This document shows positions 8,201 to 15,968 of a stretch of 64,000 bases of DNA, piece after piece. A program made the translations under genes and the position numbers. Position 1 is the first letter of the stretch. Every line of letters begins with the position of its first letter. The notes beneath the pieces were generated by a model. It searched no databases. It was not told the origin of the DNA and saw only the letters and a list, made by a program, of their open reading frames with translations. The stretch spans positions 3,596,001 to 3,660,000 of the forward strand of contig NZ_CP095487.1 of the NCBI RefSeq assembly GCF_023028345.1, written 5' to 3'. Source of the stretch: Halorientalis marina. GTDB lineage: Archaea; Halobacteriota; Halobacteria; Halobacteriales; Haloarculaceae.

Positions 8201-8278
8201 TCAGTCGAGTCGTCCCGTGGTCGAGCGTTCGGAGTCGGTCGGCGCGGTCCACTGTCGGTGGGGCGGGTGTCTCGTCAT
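8201..8278 (-). CDS. Putative leaderless leader peptide, 25 residues
   Basis: ATG at 8278 lies 28 bp from the TATA element of palindrome promoter P3, and the frame stops four bases before the ATG of the FAD oxidoreductase. The peptide begins MTRHPPHRQW, matching MTRQPSHRI of the leader at 1300-1440 at six of the first eight residues. The shared start, promoter and position make a real translated leader more likely than chance. Confidence 0.5.
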   Translation of the reverse strand: MTRHPPHRQWTAPTDSERSTTGRLD

Positions 8279-8302
8279 GGGTCGAGCTACGACGGACGCC
8301 AC

Positions 8303-8338
8303 CGTAAACCGGCGGCGCGTGTTTCTGACACAGCAACA
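8303..8338 (-). promoter_or_regulatory. Palindrome P3 plus TATA element
   Basis: TGTTTCTG-ACA-CAGCAACA (8320-8338) has one arm mismatch. On the minus strand, 10 bp separate it from GTTTACG (8303-8309), and ATG 8278 follows 28 bp later. No TATA element lies at that distance on the plus strand, so the site serves the leader ORF and FAD oxidoreductase rather than the divergent regulator at 8478. Confidence 0.75.
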
Positions 8339-8477
8339 GGCCCCACCGACCGCATCCGCGACGGGATCGCGTCCCGCGGTTTCGAGGGGGCAGTCAATAT
8401 GCATAGCCCCGTCGCACGGCGCCGGGCAGTCAGTGTTTCCATCACGGTTGGGAGGATGGGTGTCGTTGACCGATACG

Positions 8478-8906
8478 ATGACGGCACACCGCAGCCCACC
8501 CCGGACGGACGGCCCCACCGACGAACGGGGTCTCCCGGCCGAACAGCACGGTCCGACCCACGAGCCGGCCGACGAATCGGTCGCCGGCGACCGACCGACG
8601 GCGGCAGCGGCCGACGACCTCCTGGCCCTCCTCGGCGACGAGTACGCGTGTGACATCCTGCGTGCGCTCGCCGACGGGCCGCTGCCGGCCAGGGACCTCA
8701 TCGAGCGCCACGGGATGTCCCGGACGACGGTCTACCGGCGCCTCGACCGGCTGACCGACGCCGGCATCGTCGACTCCAGGCTGCGGCCCGCGAGCGACGG
8801 CCACCACCGGCGGGAGTTCCACCTCGCCGTCGACGAGATCGAGTTCCAGGTCGGTGCGGACGGCGTCGACGGTGCCGTCCGTGGGACCGACACCGCGAGC
8901 GACTGA
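8478..8906 (+). CDS. Winged-helix transcriptional regulator, paralogue of 6438-6896
   Basis: 142 residues. A disordered, polar first 45 residues precede a winged helix: LLGDEYACDILRALADG, then ARDLIERHGMSRTTVYRRL as the recognition helix and a DGHHRREFHL wing. ATG 8478 is the only sensible Met before the domain; the frame is open further upstream but that part lacks conserved features. It diverges from the FAD oxidoreductase. The paralogy with 6438-6896 and the location beside palindromes P2 and P3 make both candidates for the regulator of the local regulon. Confidence 0.8.
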   Translation: MTAHRSPPRTDGPTDERGLPAEQHGPTHEPADESVAGDRPTAAAADDLLALLGDEYACDILRALADGPLPARDLIERHGMSRTTVYRRLDRLTDAGIVDSRLRPASDGHHRREFHLAVDEIEFQVGADGVDGAVRGTDTASD

Positions 8907-8988
8907 CGTCACGGCGGCCCCGTCATCGCGCTGGCGCCCGCACTCGGCGCTCCCGTCGCACCCGCTGACGCTCGGCCCTCCTCCGGTT

Positions 8989-9056
8989 CCCCCACGCGTT
9001 CGGCCCTCCCTCTTGTCCCCCGACACTCGGCCCGCTCCCCCACGCGTTCGGCCCTC
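8989..9056. repeat. Direct repeat in the intergenic spacer
   Basis: A 20-bp sequence beginning CCCCCACGCGTTCGG occurs exactly at 8989-9008 and 9037-9056 (period 48). A weaker unit (GACGCTCGGCCCTC) lies just before it at about 8968-8981. The region separates two convergent genes (ends 8906 and 9116). No coding function was seen. Confidence 0.65.
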
Positions 9057-9115
9057 GCCGACGGCCGCACTGCCCGACGCCGCCACGCGCCCTGGGTCCG
9101 TCCCCGCGGACCGTG

Positions 9116-12100
9116 CTACGCCGGCGTGTCGGACGCCGAGCCGAACAGCAGGTCGAACACCTTCCCCTCGCCGAGCCGGATGTGTTTGTTCACCGTCGGC
9201 TGCGTGATGCCGAGCGTCGCCGCGACCTCCTCGCCGCTGCTCTCGCGCGGCCACTCGAAGTAGCCCATCGCGTGAGCCGTCTCCAGCGCCTCGTACTGGC
9301 GGTCGCTCAGCCGGCGCTGGAGGCGGCTCCGCATCTCGCTCGGGGTCGCGTCCGTCTCGTGGTGCTGGCGCTGTGCGGTGAGTTCGAGCGCCGGGAACTC
9401 CTCGCGGAGGCGGTCGACGATGGTCCGCGTGTCCGCCTCCTTTGGGAGTTCGACGACCAGTTCGACGCCCCCGTCGGTCGCCCGGCCGCGCCGGAGGACG
9501 CCCCCGTACTCCGAGATCAGGGCGCCGAACCAGGACGACCCGCGGCGTTCGAGGACCGCCTCGCCGTCCCCCTCCGAGACGACCTCGACCTCGCCCGGCA
9601 GCGTCTCGACGGCCGTCTCGTCGACGTCGGCCGGGACGTCGTCCCGGAGCGTGTAGTAGACGCTGACCGAGCCGTCCTGGCGCCGGATGGTCCGCTCGTG
9701 GCGGACCCGGCAGCCCGTTTCCCGCGCCAGGCGGGCGAACGGGAGGTCCATGTCGGTCCCCCGGAACTCCAGTTCGAGGGTGTCGTCGGACTCCAGGGCG
9801 CGCTGGCGCTCGATGGCCGTGATCGCGTAGCCGATGGACGTACCGAGCTGTGCGAGCACCTCTCGCACCCGGTCGCCGAAGGCGTCCGGCTCGTCGGCGG
9901 CGACGGTGAGCACGCCGTAGGTGATCCCGCCGTAGGCGAGCGGGACGGCACACACCGAGCCGACGCCCGTCTTGAGGAGGAGCTGTCGCCAGTCGCTCCG
10001 CCTCCCCCCGCCCACGAGGTCGTTGACGACGCGTGGCTCGCCCGTCTCCCAGACCTCGACCGCCGGGTGCGTGTCGGTCCCGTCGGGCCGCTCGCCGTCG
10101 AGCGCCCGCTCGGCGTCGTCGCGGTCGATACCGGCGACCGTCCGCGGCGTCAGGCGGTCGGTACCGACCTCCGCCGCGACGATCCAGGCCGCCTCGAAGG
10201 GGTCGACGTCGACCAGTTCCGCACAGACCGCGTTCTGAATCCCCTGTCTCGACGACTGCGTGGTGATGGCGGCCTCGACGCGGCGGGTCAGCTCCGTGAT
10301 CGCCTCCAGCCGGCGGGCCCGCTCGGTCTGGGCTTCGAGTTCCGCCCGCCGGCTCTCGAGCTGTCGCTCCCCGCGCAACCGGTTCAGCGCGGCTTCGAGC
10401 GTCGCCGCGAGGATGCTCGCCGCGTCCGTGTCGAACGCCTCCCCGGTCCGCCAGACCGCGAGCACGCCGTTGCCGCCCAGCGGGAACAGCAGCGCCTCCC
10501 GGCCCGCGCCCACGTCGAGGGCTGGTGCCTCGTCGACGGTGACGCGGTGCATCGTCTCGCCGACGAACGCCTCCCAGGCGCGGGTGTCGTCGGCACTGAC
10601 CGTCGGGAGGTCGCCCGGGGCCGGCACCGCGGGCCCGGTCGCCGTCGGATCGAGTTCGGCGGTCTCCTCGTCGTATCGGTAGACCGCGGTGGCGGGGATG
10701 TCGAAGACGTCCGCGGCGGCGGTGACCGCCACGTCCCCGGCGTCGGTGACGGTGTCGGCCGTCGTCAGGGCCGCGGTCGCGTCGTGGAACGACTCCAGGG
10801 TCCGCTCGCGCTCCTTCCGGTCGGTCACGTCGCGGCTGACGATGACGACCCGCGAGACGCCGTCGTCCCACTCCGTCGGGTAGAAATCGGAGTGGACCCA
10901 CCGGACCTCGCCGTCGGGCCGCTCGATGCGGTACTCCCGGCTGTACCGGTCCGGGGCAGTGCCGCGCTCGACCTCGTCGGTGATTCGGTCGACGAACGCC
11001 CGATACCCGTCGTAATCGTCGGGGTGGAGCGTCCCGAAAAATCCCTCCTCGTAGGTCTCGTGGAGGCCCTCCAGCGACTGGCCCCAGATCGTCTCGTAGC
11101 CGGAACTGACGAACTCCGGTGCCGGCCGCGGTTCGCTCAGTTCCGCGGCCGGCGCGAGGAAGATCGCCTCGTCGATGCGGTCGACGATGGCCTCGAGCCG
11201 GCGCTGGCTCTCGCGTGACTGCCGGGCGCGGTGGACCCGTTCCAGCGCGCTCGCGACGTGGCCGGCGAGTACCCCCGTCACGTCGACGAGGTAGGACGCG
11301 TAGTCCTCGCGGCCTCGCTCGCCCGCCGCCAGCAGCCCGTGGTCACCCAGCGAGACGATGATCGACGCGTCGAGCGGGTTGTGGTCGTGATGCTCGCTCG
11401 GGTCGTACGTCGTCGCCGCGTCGCGCTCGAAGGCCGCGTACTCCCAGTCGCCGGCCGTAAACGGGACCGGTCCGTCGGGCATCTCTTCGACCGGCTCCGT
11501 CCCGGCGACGTACGTGAGCCGTTCGGCGTCGTCGTCGTGGCGCCAGCAGGCGGTCATCGGCAGGCCGAGCACGTCACGTGCCGTCTCGACGGCGATCCGA
11601 TACACCTCGTCGGTCGTCTCGGCGCCCTGGAGCCGCTCGGTGGCCGTCTGGAGCTGTTCGACCGTCCGCTCCCGCTCGCGCCGTTCCGTCACGTCCCGGA
11701 AGTTCGCCATCGTCGCCGGCTCGCCCTCGTGCTGGATGCGCGACACCGAGAGTTCGAGCGTGATCCGCTCGCCCGTCTTCGTCTCGACCTCGACGTCGTA
11801 CTGGTTGGGCGGCGACTCGCCGGCGACGCGGCGCTCGTACCGTTCCTCGACGAGTTCCCGCGAGGCCGGCGTGAACACGTCCTGGAACGGCATGTCGAGC
11901 AGTTCCGCCTCGTCGTAGCCGGTGATCTCACAGAAGCGGTCGTTGACGAACACGTACTGGCCGTCCCTGACGACGACGACGGCGTCGGTGCTCTGCTCGA
12001 CCAGCGTCGTGTACTTCTGTCGCTCCTCCTCGATGGCCCGCTCGCGCCGTTTTCGCTCCGTGATGTCGGTGTACCAGACGTAGGCGTGGTGCGAGTCGTT

Positions 12101-14026
12101 GCTCTCGAAGGGGAGGACCCGGAGGATGAAATCGCGGACGCCGTCGGCGGTCTCCCGGCGGACCTCCGCCTCGACCGGTTCGCCCGCGAGGGTCTGCTCC
12201 CGGATTCGCTCGTAGCCCGCCCGCTCCTCGTCGGGGACGATGACGTCGGCGATGGGGCGGTCCGCGACGCGCTCGGCTTCGAACCCGAAGGCGTCCTCGA
12301 AGGCTGAGTTGACCTCGGTAATGTAGGGGTCGCCGTCCGTGAACTCGACGGCCATGATCGGGTCCGGCGTGTTCTCGAACAGGACCGAGCGGCGGTCGCG
12401 TTCGGCCGCCAGCCGCCGCTGGCGCTCGCGGCGCTCGGTCACGTCCGTCGTCAGCCCGACGTAGGAGTAGTCGTTGTCCTCCTCGAGGAGCGGGTAGCCG
12501 GTCCAGTGGAACCACCGCGTCTCGCCGTCCGGCCGCTGGAACCGGAACTCGAACTGGTAGCTGTCGTCGGCCTCGCCGGCGAGGATGTCCTCGACCATCG
12601 CGCCCACGTCCGACACGTACCCGTCCCGGTCCGCCGGATGGATGCACTCGACGAACCGCTCGGGGTCGTACAGTTCTTCGACCGGAATCCCGGTCAGGTC
12701 CTCGTAGACCGGGTTGAGGTACGCCGGCTCGGTCTCGCCCTCGGGGACGAGCATCACGCCGGCGTCGATCCGCTCGACGATGGTCTGGAACCGGGCCTCC
12801 GTCTCCCTGCGCTCGGAGACGTCACGCACGCTGGCGAGGACGCGCTCGGTCCCGCGGAACGCCGCCAGCGTCAGGTGAACTTCGACCGGGTAGGTCTCGC
12901 CGTTTTTCCGTTCGCCGCGCCACTCGAACAGCTGTGCCCCCTCCTCGGGGACCTGCTCGATCAGTTCGCGTGCCCGGTCGTAGGTGTACTCGGCGTCCGA
13001 CGCGGTGACGAGGCTGACGGGTTCGCCCACGAGTTCGTCGTGGTCGTAACCGGTCATCTCGCAGAACCGGGCGTTGGCGTCGACGATTTCGCCCGTCTCG
13101 GGCTCGTGGACCACCAGCCCGTCCGAGACGTTCTCGAACAGTTCGCGGTAGGTCCGTTCGAGCTCGCGGCGCTCGGTGACGTCCTCGGCGATCCCGACGT
13201 ACCAGTCGTCGCCGGTCTCGTTCGTGACCGGATAGCCGTTCGCGAGGACCCACCGGACCTCGCCGTCCGGCTGCTCGACGCGGAACTCGAACTCGTAGCT
13301 CTCCGCCGGCTCTCCCGCCCTGATGTCCTCGCGCATCGCCGCGAAGTCGGCCTCGAACGCCTCGCGGTCCCGCGGGTCGATCCCCTCGATGAAAGCGGTC
13401 GCGTCCTCGTACAGCTCCGCGACCGGGCGGCCCCAGACCGCCTCGTACGCCCCGTTGACGTACTCGATCTCCGAGAAGTCCTCGTTGGCGACGTAGACGA
13501 TCTCGTCGACGTTCTCCGCGACCAGCCGGAACTGGTCGTCGCTGGCGAACGGCGACGCGGCCGATTCGTCGGTCGCGCTCGCCGCGTCCTGCGCCACGTC
13601 GTCGGTGTTCGCGGTGTCCGCCCCCGCGTCGGTCGCGTCCGCGGTGGCGGTTCCCGAGACGTACTCGGCGATACGGGTCGTGACGGCCGCGGGGTCGGTC
13701 TCGGTCAGCGACCGGGGGAGGTAGTCGGTCGCGCCGGCCTCGATTGCCGTCGGCACGACCGCCTCGAAGTCGCCGGCGACGAGCACGACGACCGGCAGCC
13801 CCGGCCGCCGGGCCGTGGCACGGTCGACGAGCCCGTCCCACGAGTCGGTAGTCGCCTGGTCGATCAACAGACAGTCGGTAGTGTCGAGCGCGTCCGGGAG
13901 GGCTCCCGGCGGTGTCCTCGTCAGTTCGAGCGACGTGCCGGCGTCGGCTCCCGCCGTCCCGAGCCGGGACGCGATCTCGTCGTCCCCTACCACAGCCACC
14001 CGACGTGATTGACGCGTAGATGTCAT
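9116..14026 (-). CDS. Giant PAS/GAF sensor with C-terminal HTH-10 (bacterioopsin-activator-like regulator)
   Basis: 1,636 residues. A degenerate receiver-like domain (residues about 8-125, with IDQATTD where a phospho-Asp would be expected) leads into five PAS domains (about 160-785, each ending in DVTERRE-type PAC motifs), a GAF (about 795-945), a sixth PAS (950-1085), two more GAFs (1090-1410) and a Bat-type domain. The C-terminus is an HTH-10 domain (LSDRQYEALETAHAMGYFEWPRESSGEEVAATLGI region) that binds DNA. There is no histidine kinase core, so ligand sensing is coupled directly to transcription. Light, redox or small ligands are the usual inputs. It sits between regulators and palindrome promoters. 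Confidence 0.93.
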   Translation of the reverse strand: MTSTRQSRRVAVVGDDEIASRLGTAGADAGTSLELTRTPPGALPDALDTTDCLLIDQATTDSWDGLVDRATARRPGLPVVVLVAGDFEAVVPTAIEAGATDYLPRSLTETDPAAVTTRIAEYVSGTATADATDAGADTANTDDVAQDAASATDESAASPFASDDQFRLVAENVDEIVYVANEDFSEIEYVNGAYEAVWGRPVAELYEDATAFIEGIDPRDREAFEADFAAMREDIRAGEPAESYEFEFRVEQPDGEVRWVLANGYPVTNETGDDWYVGIAEDVTERRELERTYRELFENVSDGLVVHEPETGEIVDANARFCEMTGYDHDELVGEPVSLVTASDAEYTYDRARELIEQVPEEGAQLFEWRGERKNGETYPVEVHLTLAAFRGTERVLASVRDVSERRETEARFQTIVERIDAGVMLVPEGETEPAYLNPVYEDLTGIPVEELYDPERFVECIHPADRDGYVSDVGAMVEDILAGEADDSYQFEFRFQRPDGETRWFHWTGYPLLEEDNDYSYVGLTTDVTERRERQRRLAAERDRRSVLFENTPDPIMAVEFTDGDPYITEVNSAFEDAFGFEAERVADRPIADVIVPDEERAGYERIREQTLAGEPVEAEVRRETADGVRDFILRVLPFESNDSHHAYVWYTDITERKRRERAIEEERQKYTTLVEQSTDAVVVVRDGQYVFVNDRFCEITGYDEAELLDMPFQDVFTPASRELVEERYERRVAGESPPNQYDVEVETKTGERITLELSVSRIQHEGEPATMANFRDVTERRERERTVEQLQTATERLQGAETTDEVYRIAVETARDVLGLPMTACWRHDDDAERLTYVAGTEPVEEMPDGPVPFTAGDWEYAAFERDAATTYDPSEHHDHNPLDASIIVSLGDHGLLAAGERGREDYASYLVDVTGVLAGHVASALERVHRARQSRESQRRLEAIVDRIDEAIFLAPAAELSEPRPAPEFVSSGYETIWGQSLEGLHETYEEGFFGTLHPDDYDGYRAFVDRITDEVERGTAPDRYSREYRIERPDGEVRWVHSDFYPTEWDDGVSRVVIVSRDVTDRKERERTLESFHDATAALTTADTVTDAGDVAVTAAADVFDIPATAVYRYDEETAELDPTATGPAVPAPGDLPTVSADDTRAWEAFVGETMHRVTVDEAPALDVGAGREALLFPLGGNGVLAVWRTGEAFDTDAASILAATLEAALNRLRGERQLESRRAELEAQTERARRLEAITELTRRVEAAITTQSSRQGIQNAVCAELVDVDPFEAAWIVAAEVGTDRLTPRTVAGIDRDDAERALDGERPDGTDTHPAVEVWETGEPRVVNDLVGGGRRSDWRQLLLKTGVGSVCAVPLAYGGITYGVLTVAADEPDAFGDRVREVLAQLGTSIGYAITAIERQRALESDDTLELEFRGTDMDLPFARLARETGCRVRHERTIRRQDGSVSVYYTLRDDVPADVDETAVETLPGEVEVVSEGDGEAVLERRGSSWFGALISEYGGVLRRGRATDGGVELVVELPKEADTRTIVDRLREEFPALELTAQRQHHETDATPSEMRSRLQRRLSDRQYEALETAHAMGYFEWPRESSGEEVAATLGITQPTVNKHIRLGEGKVFDLLFGSASDTPA

Positions 14027-14123
14027 CGGTGGCGCATCCTATTGTTCGGACGGAGGATGCGCGACCGGATAAAATCCCCCACACGTTCGCGGCGACGAGG
14101 GGCGTTGGCGGTGGCTGGGACGG

Positions 14124-14159
14124 TGTTTCCGGTTCGGAAACAGTGCGGCCCGGTATATG
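14124..14159 (+). promoter_or_regulatory. Palindrome P4 (perfect) plus TATA element
   Basis: TGTTTCCG-GTT-CGGAAACA (14124-14142) is a perfect inverted repeat. Ten bp later comes GTATATG (14153-14159), and the ATG of the ArsR-like regulator is at 14188, 32 bp from the TATA centre. The 10-bp spacer GTGCGGCCCG is nearly the same as that of P1 (CTGCGGCCCG), so part of the BRE context is conserved too. Confidence 0.8.
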
Positions 14160-14187
14160 CGGCTGGAGCGCCGAGTGCCTGTCACAG

Positions 14188-14595
14188 ATGGCACAAAGCG
14201 CGTTCCCGATGGGGCCGTCCGACGTCGACCCGGAGCAGGAACCGACCGTCGTCTCGCTCGACGACGCCGACGCGATGATCGAGGCACTGGCCTCGGAGAC
14301 GAGACGACGGATCGTGGCGGCCCTGGGCGAGGAGCCGATGCCTCCCTCGGGGGTCGCCGAGGCGGTCGACACGTCCCTCCAGAACGTCGTCTACCACCTC
14401 GATACGCTGACCGATGTCGGACTCGTCGAGGTCGTCGAGACCGGGTACTCCGCCCGCGGCGCCGAGATGGACCTGTACGCACCCGCGGCCGCCCCCGTCG
14501 TCATCTGCGTCGGCGACGAGCGCAGCGAACGACTCGTCGCCAGCGCCGTCGACGACGAGCCGACCCCCGCCGTCTCCCCCACCAGTTCCGACTGA
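14188..14595 (+). CDS. ArsR-like winged-helix regulator
   Basis: 135 residues. The winged helix covers about residues 30-95: ALASETRRRIVAALGEE, then SGVAEAVDTSLQNVVYHLDTL as the recognition helix and a wing with the ARGAEMDLYAP end typical of haloarchaeal ArsR/HTH_20 regulators. No metal-binding cysteines were seen. ATG 14188 was chosen because promoter P4 lies at leaderless distance; an upstream in-frame extension has no support. It is divergent from the giant HTH-10 gene. Its own promoter carries the palindrome, so autoregulation or membership of the regulon are both possible. Confidence 0.82.
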   Translation: MAQSAFPMGPSDVDPEQEPTVVSLDDADAMIEALASETRRRIVAALGEEPMPPSGVAEAVDTSLQNVVYHLDTLTDVGLVEVVETGYSARGAEMDLYAPAAAPVVICVGDERSERLVASAVDDEPTPAVSPTSSD

Positions 14596-14820
14596 TCGAT
14601 GTGGCCCCGCCCGACACCGACCAGCGTCCCGGGTAGTCGGCAATAACATCCGGTTTCGGGTCGACCTCGTCGCCCGGGGACGTAAACGGACGCACGGACG
14701 GTCGAACACGTCGAACTGGCCGCAGTGGTCACGCGTCGAGCCTGCCGGTGGGGTGGATGGAAGAGCGGTCGTCACTGGTCCCCGTCGCTGCCCTGTCCGT
14801 CGCCGCCCGGAGGAGAACAC

Positions 14821-15492
14821 ATGATCGGAACCAGACTCAACACGGTCCTCGTAGCCCTCGTGGTGGTCTCCGTCGTCGGCACCGCCGGCGCGACGCTGTT
14901 CTACGAACACCGTGTCGACACGGCACAGCAACAGGTCGAACAGGCCCGCGAACGGAACGCCGAGCTCAATCAATCCCTTCAGCAGGTACGTGGCCGTCTC
15001 GACGCGGCGCGCGACCAGCTCCGCGACCTCAACGCCAGCGTCTCTGCGCGGACGACCGACGTCGTCTCCCTGACCGAGTCGCTGAACGAGACGGAGACGG
15101 AACTGAACGAAACCGAGCAGACCCTCTCGGAAGCGCGGCGGTCCCTCTCGGCCGCGGAGGCGACCATCGAGGACCTGGAAGCGGAGAACGACCAGCTCTC
15201 GACGCGAGTCCGGAATCTCGAATCGGAGACCGAACGCCTCCAGTCCGAGGCCGACGAGCTCAGAACGCGGGTCGAGGACCTCCAGGAGCGAAACACCGAA
15301 CTGGAGATCACGCTCGAACGGCGGTCGGACCTGCTCGACGAGAAAAACGGGACTATCGAGGACCAGGAGGAGACCATCGTCGACCTCGAAGACGATCTGG
15401 AGGACGCCGAGACGGACATCCAGTACGTCTGTAACAACGCAAACACCACGGGGAAACCCAACGTCCAGGCCCGGTGTGACGACTACGAGTGA
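14821..15492 (+). CDS. Membrane-anchored long coiled-coil protein
   Basis: 223 residues. One N-terminal membrane helix (about residues 8-28, TVLVALVVVSVVGTAGATLF) is followed by an almost unbroken heptad-repeat coiled coil to about residue 200, rich in Glu, Leu, Arg and Gln. The tail ends in a small region with two cysteines (VCNN and ARCDD) that could form a disulfide. No enzymatic domain is visible. It resembles the SMC-like stalk proteins that act as envelope spacers or scaffolds, but no precise function can be named. The 225 bp before it contain no other gene. Confidence 0.75.
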   Translation: MIGTRLNTVLVALVVVSVVGTAGATLFYEHRVDTAQQQVEQARERNAELNQSLQQVRGRLDAARDQLRDLNASVSARTTDVVSLTESLNETETELNETEQTLSEARRSLSAAEATIEDLEAENDQLSTRVRNLESETERLQSEADELRTRVEDLQERNTELEITLERRSDLLDEKNGTIEDQEETIVDLEDDLEDAETDIQYVCNNANTTGKPNVQARCDDYE

Positions 15493-15526
15493 ACCGGGCA
15501 GCTGGCAGCGTCGAACGGCGGACGCG

Positions 15527-15883
15527 TCAGAACGTGAGGATCTCGTAGTCGTCGTCGACGAGCGACCGGACGCTCGGGTGGCCGTCGTGGTCGTCCAGGC
15601 GGGCGACGCCGGCGTCGGTCACCGCGTCGTCGACGCCGAACGCGCCGGCACAGAAGTCACAGGCGGCGGCGTCGTCCCGGACGGCCCGGTAGAGTTCGTG
15701 GTAGTCGCTGTCCGGGTCCTCGAGCTCGGGAATCCACTGCGTCCCGGCCCCGTCGAAGATGACCTCCACCTCGTCGCCGTCGGTCTCGGCGAACTCCTTT
15801 GCCGCTTCCAGCCCGTTGACGAGTCGGCCAGTGTCCGCGTGCGATTCCGTTCCCGCGAGGATGACGATTGCTGCGTTAGCCAT
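15527..15883 (-). CDS. DsrE/DsrF-like family protein
   Basis: 118 residues covering a single DsrE-like sulfur-relay fold: VILAGTESHADTGRLVNGLEAAKEF at the N-terminus, EVIFDGAGTQWIPEL in the middle, and two cysteines in ACDFCAGAFG. In DsrE/TusD proteins a cysteine in this area carries sulfane sulfur; here the first Cys is a candidate. A TATA-like stretch lies 20-35 bp before the ATG at 15883. It stands alone upstream of the flavoprotein at 15969, same strand, so co-expression is possible. Confidence 0.8.
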   Translation of the reverse strand: MANAAIVILAGTESHADTGRLVNGLEAAKEFAETDGDEVEVIFDGAGTQWIPELEDPDSDYHELYRAVRDDAAACDFCAGAFGVDDAVTDAGVARLDDHDGHPSVRSLVDDDYEILTF

Positions 15884-15968
15884 TGCAGGTGACGAGACGA
15901 TATCGGGTTACAAATAGACCCTCTAACGCCGCGGTAACCCGGTCACGCCGACGTTACGGCGGGTGACC

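Noticed and set aside
9113-11218. 701-codon plus-strand frame and similar ones over the HTH-10 gene
   Set aside because: Antisense shadows of PAS/GAF coding sequence; composition reflects reversed GC3 bias.
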